64,000 nt of DNA from Norana najaformis (taxonomy: Eukaryota > Annelida > Clitellata > Crassiclitellata > Hormogastridae). How positions within the stretch are numbered: the stretch's first letter is position 1; every line of letters starts with the position of its first letter. This document shows, one piece after another, positions 44,336 to 56,676 of this stretch. Under the pieces are notes generated by a model, which saw nothing but the letters and a program-made list of their open reading frames with translations, did no database searches and was not told the DNA's origin. The translations under genes and the position numbers were made by a program. Where the stretch lies: NCBI GenBank assembly GCA_964023275.1, contig OZ029927.1, positions 18,160,039 to 18,224,038 of the forward strand, read 5' to 3'.

Positions 44336-44510
44336 GTCCGTTTTTAAGGTTAATGATCTTGGGATCATTGGTGGGCTGACCTTAAAGGCCTTGGTGATGA
44401 CTAATTTGGCAAGACAGTTCAGTTTTTATGGGCGACGCGGCAAGCATGGCTTCACCTCACTGCAGCTGAATGTTGTTGTTTATGGTCAGTCTTTCATTTT
44501 AACATTTTTT
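44336..44510 (+). pseudogene. DUF4806-like internal exon remnant
   Basis: The frame FKVNDLGIIGGLTLKALVMT then NLARQFSFYGRRGKHGFTSL resembles the DUF4806 core (LA.QF...G..GK..F..L.L). It is followed by ATGGTCAGTC, a donor-like end, and TTGTTTACAG at about 44518. It lies 370 bp before the terminal-exon remnant of unit 2, in the order expected of one gene. It is missing from the unit 2/3 junction, where about 615 bp is deleted. Confidence 0.38.
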
Positions 44511-45767
44511 GTTTACAGGATTATGTATGTGAAGTTTGTGTGATGAGAACATTAATTATTTTCACACAATGGGAATTGCCACAGTAGAAAAATTGTTCAT
44601 TTTGGCTGGCTGTGATGGTAAGCACAGACATTCTTATCCAACATGGATGCAGTGTTGGCCCAGTCCAACTGTATGTAAAATTCTTGTTTGATGGATGACA
44701 ATTATTATATTGCTTAATTTCTTTCATAAATTTACATACAAATTTTTCAAACTCTGAAGCCTCTTTTCTTTGCAAGGCCTAGGCCAAATGGCTATGCAGT
44801 AGTAGATAGTTATTATAATATAATAATAATATATGTAAGTTACTCAATTACATTTCATTTATGGTGTTGTGCACAGATGCAGTCAGGGCTACCGGCTGAC
44901 CCGCACTGCAACAAACGCAGATATTGATGACGTCACCAAAGAATGGCTACGAACAGCAAGTGATCGTGGTGGTGGGCGCCAAAGCCCAGTTCCAACCAAA
45001 CAACGTGACTCAGAACATTTCAGCAGCACATGCGAAGCAGAATAATAGGGATTTAGCATTCTCATACTTAATTTTTGGACTACACTTGTAAAAATATTTC
45101 ATTACAATGTTTCAGTTACTGTTGTGAATATTCATTTCTTGTTTAAATTTTTGGCATGGTAGTAACTTTGATTTTTATTTAATTGTTTTTTACATGTTCC
45201 TGACTTATTAATTCTTTCCGTAATTGCTTCTTAATTAATTCAGCAACAAGGGGAAGCAGGCTAATAGGAATTTAGAACTCTTACATTTATAATTTTTGCA
45301 CTATAAATGTTAAAATATTTCATTACAATGTTATGGTTACAGTTATGAATATTCATTTCTTACTTTTTGGCTTGGCAGTAACTGATTAATTTTTATTTAA
45401 TTGTTTTTGACTTGTTCATGACTCTTATTGCGTTTTCCCTTAATTGTTTCTGATTAATTTTTTCCTTTATTGTTTCTCACTTGACGACGACGACGACGAC
45501 GATGATGACAATGACGATGATGATATTGTTTAGTAGGCAGAGGCAATTAATGTCATATTGAACTGTTTGGCTTCTGCTTTAACTTTCTGCTACTTCTCTA
45601 CATATCTGGCTTTTTTAATGTCCGTAATTTCTTTATATATTACTCTATAAAGTCTTTTTACATTATTAATGCTGGCTACATTGTAATGAACTGTGTTACA
45701 TTTAAAACAAATTTATCGTTTTTATGCTATTTGATCAATTTAGGAGGATATCTACAGTAATTGCAAT

Positions 45768-46010
45768 GTCGAGAGCCGATGACAGCCCGACATCGTTTGA
45801 CGTCAGAATCCGACGTCCGGCCGACGACATTTATCGACATCGCATTGACATCGAAAAACACGTAGACCCCTGAGCAGCAGCTGAGTCTTCTGACGTCTTT
45901 TCGATGTCAGAAGTCGACGAGTTGTGCCGATGAGTGCGACGTGTTCCCGCCGTCGACCAAACGAGTAGTGGTTATCTGGGTTTACATTTACCTTTAACTC
46001 CATATTCAAT
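45768..46010. promoter_or_regulatory. CpG- and GACGTC-rich conserved block, unit 2
   Basis: Essentially identical to the block upstream of UGT1, ending about 375 bp before the UGT2 start. AGGTCA half-sites follow at about 46132 and 46259, with TGACCT between them. Confidence 0.5.
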
Positions 46011-46383
46011 ATTGATCTGGTTACGAATTAAATGAAGGCGTTTAGTTTCATACATTAGTACACAGCTGTATGTTTCATGTATTCTGAAAGCTGTTGGCAT
46101 TAGATAATAACCTATGCACGGTACTTACCAAAGGTCACACACATTGACAAACTACGCAGAAAGACAAAACCCAGACCTCGTTTAGACTTTCGGATGTCAA
46201 AGGGCGCCTTTATCAACGGGCGCAGAATTGTGACCTTAGGCCTCGTCATGGAGGCAAAGGTCAGGATTATCTTTCAAAGGGCTGCGCTTCTCTCATTCTT
46301 ATTCAGTCTTCCCGACCATTCGTTGATTGCTTACGTGCCTGACTTTTGAATGTTGCAGACACTACCCGATCGGAGCAGACGTA

Positions 46384-47925
46384 ATGCATTGCGTTGTAAG
46401 AGTGCTGATTTTACTGGAGACTTTTCAAGCTGTTTCTGGTGCAAAGATCATCATGACATCGCCACAACTGGGTAGCCACATATTAGAACAAGCCTCACTC
46501 GGAGAAGAACTGGCATCAAGAGGTCATCAGGTTTTTATTGCCATTGGTTCGCGATACCCGAACATAGCCAACATCGAGAAACGCGGACTGAAGACGCTCA
46601 CCTATAAGATTCCCGATGATGTTCTATATGGAGTCTCGGACGAAATGGAAAAACGGACAGCAGTAGTCGTTTTCGACCAGAGTTCAGACAAAATGGCCTT
46701 ATCAGGTAAAGTGGCATCCCAGCTTTGTTATCGCGACTGTGCATATATGATGGCGGACGATGATTTTCTGGAGAATGTGAGACGACTCAAGTTCGACCTG
46801 GCGATCGTGGAACCGTTCATTCTCGGGCCTTGCACTCTTGTCTTACCAAAATACTTCGGACTACCTTTCGTCTCGAATTCCGGAATTTTTGTTCCATGGC
46901 ATATTCGCATCCCAGCACTACCGTCGTTCGCCAATTTCATGTCTGCCTGGACTGGTTTGTCTGATATAACATTCACATCCAGACTGGGCAACTTATTCAC
47001 GTATTGCGCTATCGACATAATATTATCCAATATTGCGCCTGAAAATACAACCCTTCTCGAACAATATGCTCCGGAATACGAAACGTGGAATGATCTGTTA
47101 CGACAGTCCGAGCTGTTCTTAGCAGATCGCGATCATCATCTTTCCGCTCCGATTCCAGAAATGCCGAATTATATTTCTGTGGCTGGATTGACAACCGCTA
47201 AACCCAAGAAACTTCCAAAAGACTTGGAAGTCTTAGCGGAAAAATCAGATGGCATTATTTTGCTGAGTTTCGGATCGAATGCATATTACTTTCCAAAAGA
47301 AGTTGTTGTGAAATTTCTTGAAGCCTTTTCAAAACTGAATCAGACAGTACTTGTGAAGTTCTTCATTCCAGACGACGTCAAAGTCCCACAGAATGTTAAG
47401 GTATTCTCGTGGTTGCCACAAAACGACATTCTCGGTCATCCAAAGACAAAGCTCTTTATTACTCACTGTGGAATCAATGGTCAATACGAGGCGCTATATC
47501 ATGGTGTACCGATGGTAGGATTTCCACTCTTTGCAGAGCAGCATCAAAACTGTCATCGAGCTCACAAGAAAGATTTCGGTTTGGAGATGAAGATACAGGA
47601 TTTCACTTCTGATGAACTATTCTCCAATATCCAAGAAGTTCTCAACAATCCGAAATATCGGTCAACAATCGGAAAAGCATCAGAAGTTTTTCGGGATCAA
47701 CCAATGACTGCGCGCCAAAGAGGGGCGTTCTGGGTTGAACACGTGATCAGACACGGAGGAAAACACCTGCGCTCTCCTGCAATGGACCTTCCTCTCTATC
47801 AGTTCCTCATGTTAGATGTGCTATTTGTGATTGCTGCTGGTATTGCTGCTGTTATATTTCTGTTAAGAAGTGTTTTCAGGTGCCTTTGCAACAGATCAAA
47901 ACATCCAAAGTTAAAATCCAGTTGA
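46384..47925 (+). CDS. UDP-glucuronosyltransferase-like UGT, copy 2
   Basis: 513 codons, collinear with copy 1 and with the same signal peptide length, H32, E143 (AIVEP), HCG signature, membrane helix and KLKSS end. It differs from the others mainly in residues 91-95 (RTAVV) and in the linker before the donor domain (HHLSAPIPEMP, then AGLTTAKPKK). VKFFIPDD replaces AKLFIPDD of copies 1 and 3, and the membrane segment reads VIAAGIAAV. The Leu-Thr-Thr and VKFF variants are shared with copy 4. AATAAA is at 48049. An upstream in-frame ATG at 46327 is disregarded for the reason given for copy 1. Confidence 0.95.
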   Translation: MHCVVRVLILLETFQAVSGAKIIMTSPQLGSHILEQASLGEELASRGHQVFIAIGSRYPNIANIEKRGLKTLTYKIPDDVLYGVSDEMEKRTAVVVFDQSSDKMALSGKVASQLCYRDCAYMMADDDFLENVRRLKFDLAIVEPFILGPCTLVLPKYFGLPFVSNSGIFVPWHIRIPALPSFANFMSAWTGLSDITFTSRLGNLFTYCAIDIILSNIAPENTTLLEQYAPEYETWNDLLRQSELFLADRDHHLSAPIPEMPNYISVAGLTTAKPKKLPKDLEVLAEKSDGIILLSFGSNAYYFPKEVVVKFLEAFSKLNQTVLVKFFIPDDVKVPQNVKVFSWLPQNDILGHPKTKLFITHCGINGQYEALYHGVPMVGFPLFAEQHQNCHRAHKKDFGLEMKIQDFTSDELFSNIQEVLNNPKYRSTIGKASEVFRDQPMTARQRGAFWVEHVIRHGGKHLRSPAMDLPLYQFLMLDVLFVIAAGIAAVIFLLRSVFRCLCNRSKHPKLKSS

Positions 47926-49540
47926 TAGCCTAATTGGCTTAAGCCTTTCGCTGACTGGACAATTGACACTCTTCTCTACGGAAATTAATGCCTTCCCGAT
48001 AAGGACTAGACACACTAATAACTGAAGAGGCCCAAGTTTTTTCTGAAGAATAAATTACACCACAGCTAAAACATTTTCAACTACAGTAATGACTTTTAAT
48101 AAATCGCTTTTAATTCTCCTATTATAGTCATGACTAATCTTTGGATAGGGTTTCCTTTGCTCAGAAAACGTGCTGAAAAACAGGTAAAATTTTAAAAGCA
48201 TAATAATGGCAATGTGTGTCTCCATTTCCACTGATAGAATATTATGTATGTTGAGCAGGAAAGGATAAGTAAGACTTTCTGATCTGCTTTTGTGAACGTC
48301 TGTAGCAACATTTAACACAGAGACCCAGTTGATGGTCGCTACAAGTCGTTAGATTATGATATCTAGAATGTTCTAAAACACATTCTGTCTATTCTGATCT
48401 ACTGTAATCTCAACACTTCCATCTGATAGGTGCCAATGGAGCTTATATTAATAATAATATTATTAATAATACAACGCATTTATAAGCAGTGTCCTATTTT
48501 AAGCCTGTTGTTTCTAACATGTACTGCATTCATCCAATGGCATAACTTTAACTATAAGCAACAGTTCTATGGGCTAACTCCAGCAGACGGATAGATGCTA
48601 ATGCTTCATGAGCTGACGTGAACAAGGATTTGTATTACTTAGTATAAAGAACAGTTCATAAAAGAACAATAGAAGTTGACCAGGTCAGATAGTCTGATTT
48701 GCAGAAGGCTGTCACTTTTCTGAATTAAAATGCGACGCCACAATCACTTAGGTGTGACTTATCGCTGATGTGACAGATGTAAGTTTTCTCCACTACTAAT
48801 TACGCGCTAATTTTTCTTGTAATGTAACAATTGGCGCTCTACCACGGTTTAATTCCTGGAATTTTAACTTAGATAATGCGAAGTACTTTCTCATTTATTA
48901 GGTAATATCTCATGTTAACATCAATCGGCTTAACATTTAGCATTTGAGCATGAGTGTGGATCTTTTCCAGAAAAAGATAAATTAGCTGGCAATTAAGGCA
49001 TTCGTTTTATATTTATATGTCAAAACCTTTTTATATTTCCTTCACATATAAGATTAACATGCCGGTCTGATGATAAAAGTTAAAGAATCCTTTTAAATTG
49101 TTAATATGCTAAAAACAGCCAGGCAATGTTTAGAAACCGCCAGACTGTATAGCTTTTCTATTTTTCAGGGGCACTTTCCCGTTAATTTGCACTCATTGAA
49201 AGCGCTGTGTTCGTTACTAATTCTAAGATACGTAGAAGATAACAAATTGTTTAACAGCTCCCGTAGCCATCTTTAAATGCTTGAAGGGTAAGTTTTGTAC
49301 GATATTTCGGATATTTGGATAAAAATTATAACTTAAATTTGTTCGAATCCCGTGTATTAACGTACGTTTACATTTAAAGCCCTTTTAGTTCTTTGTATAG
49401 ACAGAGGATATATATATATTATATATATATATAGTCTATAATTGTGCCATTAAATTTTTTTGATTGACTATCATTGATCCCAAATTCGACATATCATGTT
49501 ACACATAAAACGTACAGTTTGCCAGGATACAAAAGGCAAG
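47926..49540. other. UGT2 3' flank, AT-rich
   Basis: Collinear with 38349-39990. AATAAA lies at 48049-48054. Relative to the UGT1 flank, about 60 bp around the TCTTAATAACGACAG segment is missing. No gene recognised. Confidence 0.6.
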
Positions 49541-52500
49541 CCAAGAAGAGCCCAGGGTTCCCCTTAATTAGGGTCGCCTATTAACATCGATAACACAAGA
49601 TGGCAGTCGAAATGTAAACAAAGCAATTATCATTATATAACCAAACTAAACAAGTTATGTACAATCCGTACATAAATGAAACTGAAAATAAAACTATGTA
49701 CAAGTCCATTGCACTGGACAGTCCCATTAGAAACTCAAAAAAGAAGAAGAAACTAATAGTTTGTATGGACATTTTAATTAGCAGTCAAACAGACGATAAT
49801 AGTTTCGCATCTGCCTTTTAAACAATTTCAAACTTAACGAAATACGAAAGCTCATTGGTAAAGCGTTTCAGACTGAAGGACCAGCACATTTAATATTAAA
49901 TAATTGAGTATTGGTGCGAGCAAAACTGGCATTATAATTACCCTGGGTCCTGGTAAAATATGAGTGATGATTGGTAATGTTGAAGTAACCATCAAACTTC
50001 TATGGCAATAATTTATGTTGATATTGATACATAAAAATAGACATTTGAAACTTAGTAATGGAATTAATTTTTAAAATATTTAGATTAACAAAACAGTGTT
50101 CAATATCCTTCCCTTGAAATTTTTTGTATCAATTCTAAGAACACTGCGCTGCAAAACAGACAAGCATTTTATACGCGAGGGATAATTAGTGGCCCATAAT
50201 AGGTTACAGTAGGACAAGTAAGGATAAATCTACGAATAATACAGATTAATTAATATCCGCTTGGGTAGGATATAACGAATACATGACAGCATACCACAGC
50301 ATTAACAATTTGATATATGAGACATATGCTGTTTCCAACTTAAATGAGAGTCAATATAAACTCCAAGAAATTTACACGAATTCACTTGAATAATGAGTTG
50401 GTTATCGGTAAAATATTAACGGTCGATTTACAAAGAACCTTCCGATGTGATCTAAATAATATAAAATTAGTCTTATGTAAATTCAATGATAGCCTATTAG
50501 CACGAAACCAGTCAGCAACTGATACAAGTTCGCTATTGACAGACTCAATCAGAGCATCCAACGATTTATTAGGTAAAAAAAAATACGTGTCATTGGCAAA
50601 CAATATAAAATGAAGTAATTTAGATGAGTTCGGAAGGTCATTTATATATAACAACAACAAAAGTGGGCCTAGAGTAGAGCCTTGCGGAACTCCATAACGG
50701 ATGGATCTGATGTTGGACGGGGCTCTACTACACTAAACTTACTGTTGTCTCTCATGGAGGTAGCTCTTAAACCGACAAAGTGGAAGTCCCCGTACTCCAT
50801 AAAATTTAAGCTTCTTTATCAAGATCCACAGTGTCGAAAGCTTTCGCCAAGTCAAGAAACATTCCAACAGATAGCTAATTGCTATCAATAGCCTGGGAAA
50901 TGTTATCGTGCAGATCTAAAAGCGCCATTGAGGTAGATAGGACCGTTTGAAAGCTAAACTGGTTATGATATATTACATTCATTTTTGAATGCAGTTATAA
51001 AAGCGTTCATGCATCAATTTTTCAAAATATTTTGAAAAGAAAGGAAGAATTGAAATTGGCCTATGGTTGCTGACATTGTGTTTAGTTCCTGATTTAAAAA
51101 TAGGTATTACCTTGGCAATTTTTATACCAATAGGATCTATACCTTTGGAAAATTAGCAATTAATTATTTCAGTCAACGGTGAGGCAATATTATGGATAGT
51201 AGGATCAACAATGCAGGGATCTATACCATCTGGACCAGCACTATGCGTAATTCTCAGAGAACAGAAAATAGTGATGATTTCTTCGGCTGAAGTTGAACAT
51301 AGTCCAAATGACTGAAAGGGTGAATTCCTCAAAAAGGATTCAAAATAAGTTTTAGTTTTTGGAATGGCTTGCGCTAGCGACTCTCCAACACCAGTGAAGA
51401 ACGCATTAAACTTATTTGAGATAGAATTAGAGTCGGTATACATCAGTACATCTATATTAAGACCATCAACAGGTTTAATCAAATCACCTGACCCAACCAG
51501 TGATCGCACAATACTCCAAATTTTTTAATGCCATTTTTACAAGCAGTGAATTTATCAGCAAAAATCTGCTGTTCAGCTTTAATTATAATTTGTTTAAATT
51601 TATTTCTATAATGATGAATTTAGATTTATTTTCATCAGAAGGATTTTTTTAGATATTTAAGATATAGTTTAGATTATTAGTTATCGGTGTCCAGCCAATC
51701 CTACCCAGTATTGAGTGGAAATGTTTGATCGACTCATCAGTAATTAGTCGCTTGGTATGCAAATTTTAACTGCTTACTATATCAGGGTTTAAGTAGCCCC
51801 AAACATTGATAGGAAGATGGTAAGATATTTCACTTATAAGAATTGATGAGTCGAGAGAAGTTTCATAAACATTGGTGCAAATATTATCAATTAGAGTGGC
51901 AGAGGTATCGGTTATTCGCGTAGGTCGAAGTATTAATGGGGTAAAATGTTAGGAGTAGAAGTTGTCGCAGAAATTTCGAGTATGAACATGATTCTCAGTT
52001 TTAAAAAGATCAACATTAAAATCAACACCAAATAAATACTTTTTCCCAGTAAGCGACAGTCCAGATTATAACTGTTCCATTTCCACGCTGAAGAGTTCTA
52101 AATGTGACACAGGCGGACGATAGACTACACGTATACTGTATACAGTCTATTCCTTTATCTTGTGGTATAGTTAGGAATTTACACTCATATGTTACATGGT
52201 CAAACAACGGTGTTTCTAAATACAATATTTTAAATTTAACACCTGTCTTTATAAGAAATGCTACTCTGCTTACTTTGTCAGAAGTGCTACATTTGGATAA
52301 GAACTAATAACCTGGAATGTTTGTGGAGGGCTAAGTAACAGAGTTGAGCCATGTTTCGGTTAAGGCCAACACAGTAACCGGAATCTGTGAAAAAGAATCA
52401 GAACCTCAGGTATTTTGGGATAGAGGCTTCTGCAGCTCAAGTGCATAAATTTAAACGCGTCATAGGGTAAAGAAGAAAATTTAGCAGCTAAAGAATCAGC

Positions 52501-52958
52501 AGTTTGATATGAGCTGTTGCAAAGACTGGAGGTAAAATAGTTTTCGTCTGGTTCCAAATCTCTCTTATTTAAGACAGCACGCTTCTGCTGTCCAACAAAT
52601 GGGTCAAATTTCAGTTTGTCATAGTGTGTAGACAAATGAAATGGAGAGTCATCCAACACAGAAATAGCATCAAGAAAAAGAAATTCATCATTTATATGAT
52701 TGAGTCGGAGAATCGATTTAATGCACTGCGAGCAGTACCGGGATTCACGTTGAGCCTTAATTAAACTTATCTGGGTCCAAATCAGTACATCTTAAATGAA
52801 CAACATTGCTGCAGATCGCGCAGTTTGCATATTCGTGGATAGATTTTATGTCACTGCTACATACAGAACATGATTGTGTAACTAAGAATTCAATCGCTAG
52901 TGATAATTGGCGTCTGGTGAGGTTTACACTTGTAAATATGCTATTTAGCATAGGTCAT
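49540..52958 (-). mobile_element. APE-type non-LTR retrotransposon, dead (copy 2)
   Basis: Same insertion as in unit 1, at the matching position, so it predates the duplication. ORF1 piece at 52951-52757, endonuclease start HLSCRSLYPKIPE near 52453, AGPDGIDP near 51235, FANDT near 50600. Additional damage compared with copy 1: an 8-nt deletion in the KAFDTVDHA motif (about 50825) and loss of about 165 bp near 51678. The shared FAND shows that the catalytic change predates the duplication. Confidence 0.88.
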
Positions 52959-53150
52959 ACCCAGTTGCAAGAAATGAAAAAGTAATTTGAAAAAAATAGC
53001 AGCATGATCAGTCACTCGTTACAATCGGATGTAGTAAGATGCATATACGCAAGCATCTGACACACCCACACATACACAATTGCATATATACATGCACAAT
53101 TTCAATACGTGCACGATGTTCAATCGATCTGTTAAAATGCAGCACATGGA

Positions 53151-53438
53151 TCGTAATCGTAATCTCGAAATTTCTATAGCGCCCAACGAAAACCAATTAA
53201 GTCACGGGGACCTGCTTATTCACAGGCGCTCAGTCAAAACAACATCGATAAGCAAAAGGCTTAATCCTCAGCTGCCGGAAAGTGTATCATTGCCACTTCA
53301 GACCTTCAATCAAATGACCGCTCTTGAAAGAAGACTTCAGCATTCGCCAGAGGACAGACAGCAGCTGGTGGGTCTAATTATATTATGTAAATGTCTGATT
53401 CGATGTGATTGCAGTTGGCATAAATTAACTCATAAATA
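53151..53438 (-). mobile_element. SINE, family C, in unit 2
   Basis: Same sequence as 43768-44055, carried by the segmental duplication. Confidence 0.78.
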
Positions 53439-54517
53439 ATTCTCAGATTGGCAATAATTTTATTTTCATGCATGCCAATTTTCATTTTTACATATTTACA
53501 TCTTAAAATACCATTTTCTTACTGTACCAGTAAACCTGAAGTCCGCTTTTGTTTGCAGATTTTTTGTCTGAATGTTGTTATGTAATTTTTTTAATGTTCA
53601 ATTGTTAGTCAGTTTACATCGAGCTCCCCCGCCAGAGCCATCTACTTCATATTACTTAGTTCATGTTAAATAGCACCAAACGCAGATATTGATGACGTCA
53701 CCAAAGAATGGCTACGAACAGCAAGTGATCGTGGTGGTGGGCGCCAAAGCCGAGTTCCAACCAAACAACGTGACTCAGTACATTTCAGCAGCACATGTGA
53801 AGCAGAATAATAGGGATTTACCATTCTCATACATAAGTTTTGCACTACACTTGTAAAAATATTTCATTACAATGTTTCAGTTACTGTTGTGAATATTCAT
53901 TTCTTGTTTAATTTGTTGGCATGGAAGTAACATTAATTATTATTTAATTGTTTTTGACATGTTCCTGACTTATTAATTCTTTCCGTAATTGCTTCTTAAT
54001 TAATTCAGCAACACAGTTGAAGCAGGCTAATAGGAATTTAGAACTCTTACATTTATAAATTTTGCACTATAAATGTTAAAATATTTCATTACAATGTTAT
54101 AGTTACAGTTATGAATATTCATTTCTTACTTTTTTGGCTTGGCAGTAACTGATTAATTTTTATTTAATTGTTTTTGACTTGTTCATGACTCTTATTGCGT
54201 TTTCCCTTAATTTTTTTCTGATTAATATTTTCATTAATTGTTTCTCACTTGAGGACGACGACGACGATGATGATATTGTTTAGTTGGCAGAGGCAATTAA
54301 TGTAATAGTGAACTGTTTTACTTCTGTTTTCACTTTCTGCTACTTCTTTACATATCTGACTTTTTTAATGTCCGTAATTTCTTTATATCTTACTCTATAA
54401 AGTCTTTTTACATTATTAATGCTGGATACATTGTAATGAACTGTGTTACATTTAAAACAAATTTATCGTTTTTATGCTATTTGATCAATTTAGGAGGATA
54501 TCTACAGTAATTGCAAA

Positions 54518-54762
54518 TTGTCGAAAGCCGATGACAGCCCGACATCGTTTGACGTCAGAATCCGACGTCCGGCCGACGACTTTTATCGACATCGCATTGA
54601 CATCGAAAAACACGTAGACCCCTGAGCAGCAGCTGAGTCTTCTGACGTCTTTTGGATGTCAGAAGTCGACGAGTTGTGCCGATGAGTGCGACGTGTTCCC
54701 GCCGTCGACCAAACGAGTAGTGGTTATCTGGGTTTACATTTACCTGTAACTCCATATTCAAT
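54518..54762. promoter_or_regulatory. CpG- and GACGTC-rich conserved block, unit 3
   Basis: Third copy of the block, with only a few substitutions although the flanking AT-rich DNA of unit 3 has diverged noticeably more. Confidence 0.5.
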
Positions 54763-55134
54763 ATTGATCTGGTTACGATTTAAATGAAGGCGTTTAGTTT
54801 CATACATTAGTACACAGCTGTATGTTTCATGTATTCTGAAAGCTGTTGGCATTAGAAAATAGGCTATGTACGGTACTTTCCAAAGGTCACACGCATTGAC
54901 AAACTACGCAGAAAGACAAAACCCAGACCTCGTTTAGACTTTCGGATGTCAAAGGGCGCCTTTATCAACGGGCGCAGAATTGTGACCTTAGGCCTCGTCA
55001 TGGAGGCAAAGGTCAGGATTATCTTTCAAAGGGCTGCGTTTCTCTCATTCTTATTCAGTCTTTCCGACCATTCGTTGATTGCTTACGTGCCTGATTTTGA
55101 ATGTTGCAGACTCTAATCGATCGGTACAGAGAAA

Positions 55135-56676
55135 ATGCGTTGCCTTGCAACAGTACTGATTTTACTGGAGACTTTCCAAGCTGTCTCTGGTGCAAAGATC
55201 ATCATGACATCGCCACAGTTTGGTAGCCACATATTAGAACAAGCCTCACTCGGAGAAGAACTGGCATCAAGAGGTCATCAGGTTTTTATTGCCGTTGGTT
55301 CACGATACCCGAACATAGCCAACATCGAGAAACGCGGACTGAAGACGCTCACCTATAAGATTCCCGATGATGTTCTGTATGGAGTATCGGATGAAATGGA
55401 GAAACTGTTTGCGAAAATTGTTTTTGACCAGAGTTCAGACAAAATGGCCTCATCAGGTAAAGTGGCATCCCAGCTTTGTTATCGCGACTGTGCATATATG
55501 ATGGCGGACGACGATTTTCTGGAGAATGTGAGACGACTCAAGTTTGACCTGGCAATCGCGGGACCGTTCATTCTCGGGCCTTGCACTCTAATCTTACCAA
55601 AATACTTCGGACTACCTTTCGTCTCGAATTCTGGATTTTTTGTTCCATGGCATATTCGCATCCCAGCACTACCGTCGTTCGCCAATTTCATGTCTGCCTG
55701 GACTGGTTTGTCTGATATAACATTCACATCCAGACTGGGCAACTTATTCACTTATTGCGCTATTGACATAATATTATCCAATATTGCGCCTGAAAATACA
55801 ACCCTTCTCGAACAATATGCTCCGGAATACGAAACGTGGAATGATCTTTTACGGCAGTCAGAGCTGTTCTTGGTAGATCGCGATCATCATCTTGGCCCTT
55901 CGATTCCAGAAATGCCGAATTATGTGTCTGTGGCTGGAATAAACATAGATAAGCCCAAGAAACTTCCAAAAGACTTGGAAGACTTAGCGGAAAAATCAGA
56001 TGCCATTATTTTGCTGAGTTTCGGATCGGCTGCATATTACTTTCCAAAAGAAGTTGTTGTGAAATTTCTTGAAGCTTTTTCAAAACTAAATCAGACAGTA
56101 CTGGCGAAGCTTTTCATTCCAGACGACGTCAAAGTCCCACAGAATGTTAAGTTATTCTCGTGGTTGCCACAAAACGACATTCTCGGTCATCCAAAGACAA
56201 AGCTCTTTATTACTCATTGTGGAATCAACGGTCAATACGAGGCGTTGTACCACGGTGTACCGATGATAGGATTTCCACTCTTTGCAGAACAGCATCAAAA
56301 CTGTCATCGAGCCTACAAGAAGGAATTCGGTTTGAAGATGAAGATACAGGATTTCACTTCCGATGAACTGTTCGTCAATATCCAAGAAGTTCTCAACAAT
56401 CCGAAATATCGGTCAACAATCGGAAAAGCATCAGAAGTTTTTCGGGATCAACCAATGACTGCGCGCGAAAGAGGGGCGTTCTGGGTTAAACATGTGATCA
56501 GACACGGAGGAAAACACCTGCGCTCTCCTGCAATGGACCTTCCTCTCTATCAGTTCCTCATGTTAGATGTGCTATTTGTGATTGCTGCTGGTATTGCTGC
56601 TGTTATATTTCTGTTAAGAAGTGTTTTCAGGTTCTTTTGCAACAGATCAAAACAGCCAAAGCTAAAATCCAGTTGA
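55135..56676 (+). CDS. UDP-glucuronosyltransferase-like UGT, copy 3, with altered catalytic-acid position
   Basis: 513 codons with the same architecture as copy 1. An in-frame TAA 15 nt before this ATG fixes the start for the whole family. H32 is kept, but codon 143 (55561-55563) is GGA: AIAGPFILG replaces AIVE of the other copies, so the acidic partner of the catalytic His is missing at this position. Other differences are LFAKI at 91-95 (shared with copy 4), HHLGPSIPEMPNYVSV, INIDKPKK and FWVKH. The signature and tail are intact and the frame is undisturbed, so this is a substitution in a maintained gene, not general decay. Activity could be reduced, altered, or supported by another residue. 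AATAAA is at 56852. Confidence 0.94.
   Translation: MRCLATVLILLETFQAVSGAKIIMTSPQFGSHILEQASLGEELASRGHQVFIAVGSRYPNIANIEKRGLKTLTYKIPDDVLYGVSDEMEKLFAKIVFDQSSDKMASSGKVASQLCYRDCAYMMADDDFLENVRRLKFDLAIAGPFILGPCTLILPKYFGLPFVSNSGFFVPWHIRIPALPSFANFMSAWTGLSDITFTSRLGNLFTYCAIDIILSNIAPENTTLLEQYAPEYETWNDLLRQSELFLVDRDHHLGPSIPEMPNYVSVAGINIDKPKKLPKDLEDLAEKSDAIILLSFGSAAYYFPKEVVVKFLEAFSKLNQTVLAKLFIPDDVKVPQNVKLFSWLPQNDILGHPKTKLFITHCGINGQYEALYHGVPMIGFPLFAEQHQNCHRAYKKEFGLKMKIQDFTSDELFVNIQEVLNNPKYRSTIGKASEVFRDQPMTARERGAFWVKHVIRHGGKHLRSPAMDLPLYQFLMLDVLFVIAAGIAAVIFLLRSVFRFFCNRSKQPKLKSS

Larger units (their letters stand above)
34985..44566 (+). repeat. UGT tandem duplication, unit 1
   Basis: From ATGGGAATTGCCACA at about 34985 the sequence is repeated, with few differences, from 44567. 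It holds a DUF4806-like exon remnant, the CpG-rich block, UGT copy 1, an AT-rich 3' flank, a minus-strand LINE and a family C SINE. Confidence 0.9.
44567..53683 (+). repeat. UGT tandem duplication, unit 2
   Basis: Collinear with unit 1 (34985-44297). Differences include an 8-nt deletion (near 50825) and a deletion of about 165 bp (near 51678) in its LINE. The right border at about 53680 joins GTTAAATAGCACC directly to AAACGCAGATATTGATGACG of unit 3. Confidence 0.9.

Noticed and set aside
39990-52958. Two independent insertions of the same LINE
   Set aside because: Flanking DNA on both sides is also duplicated at the same positions, so one insertion was copied with the segment.
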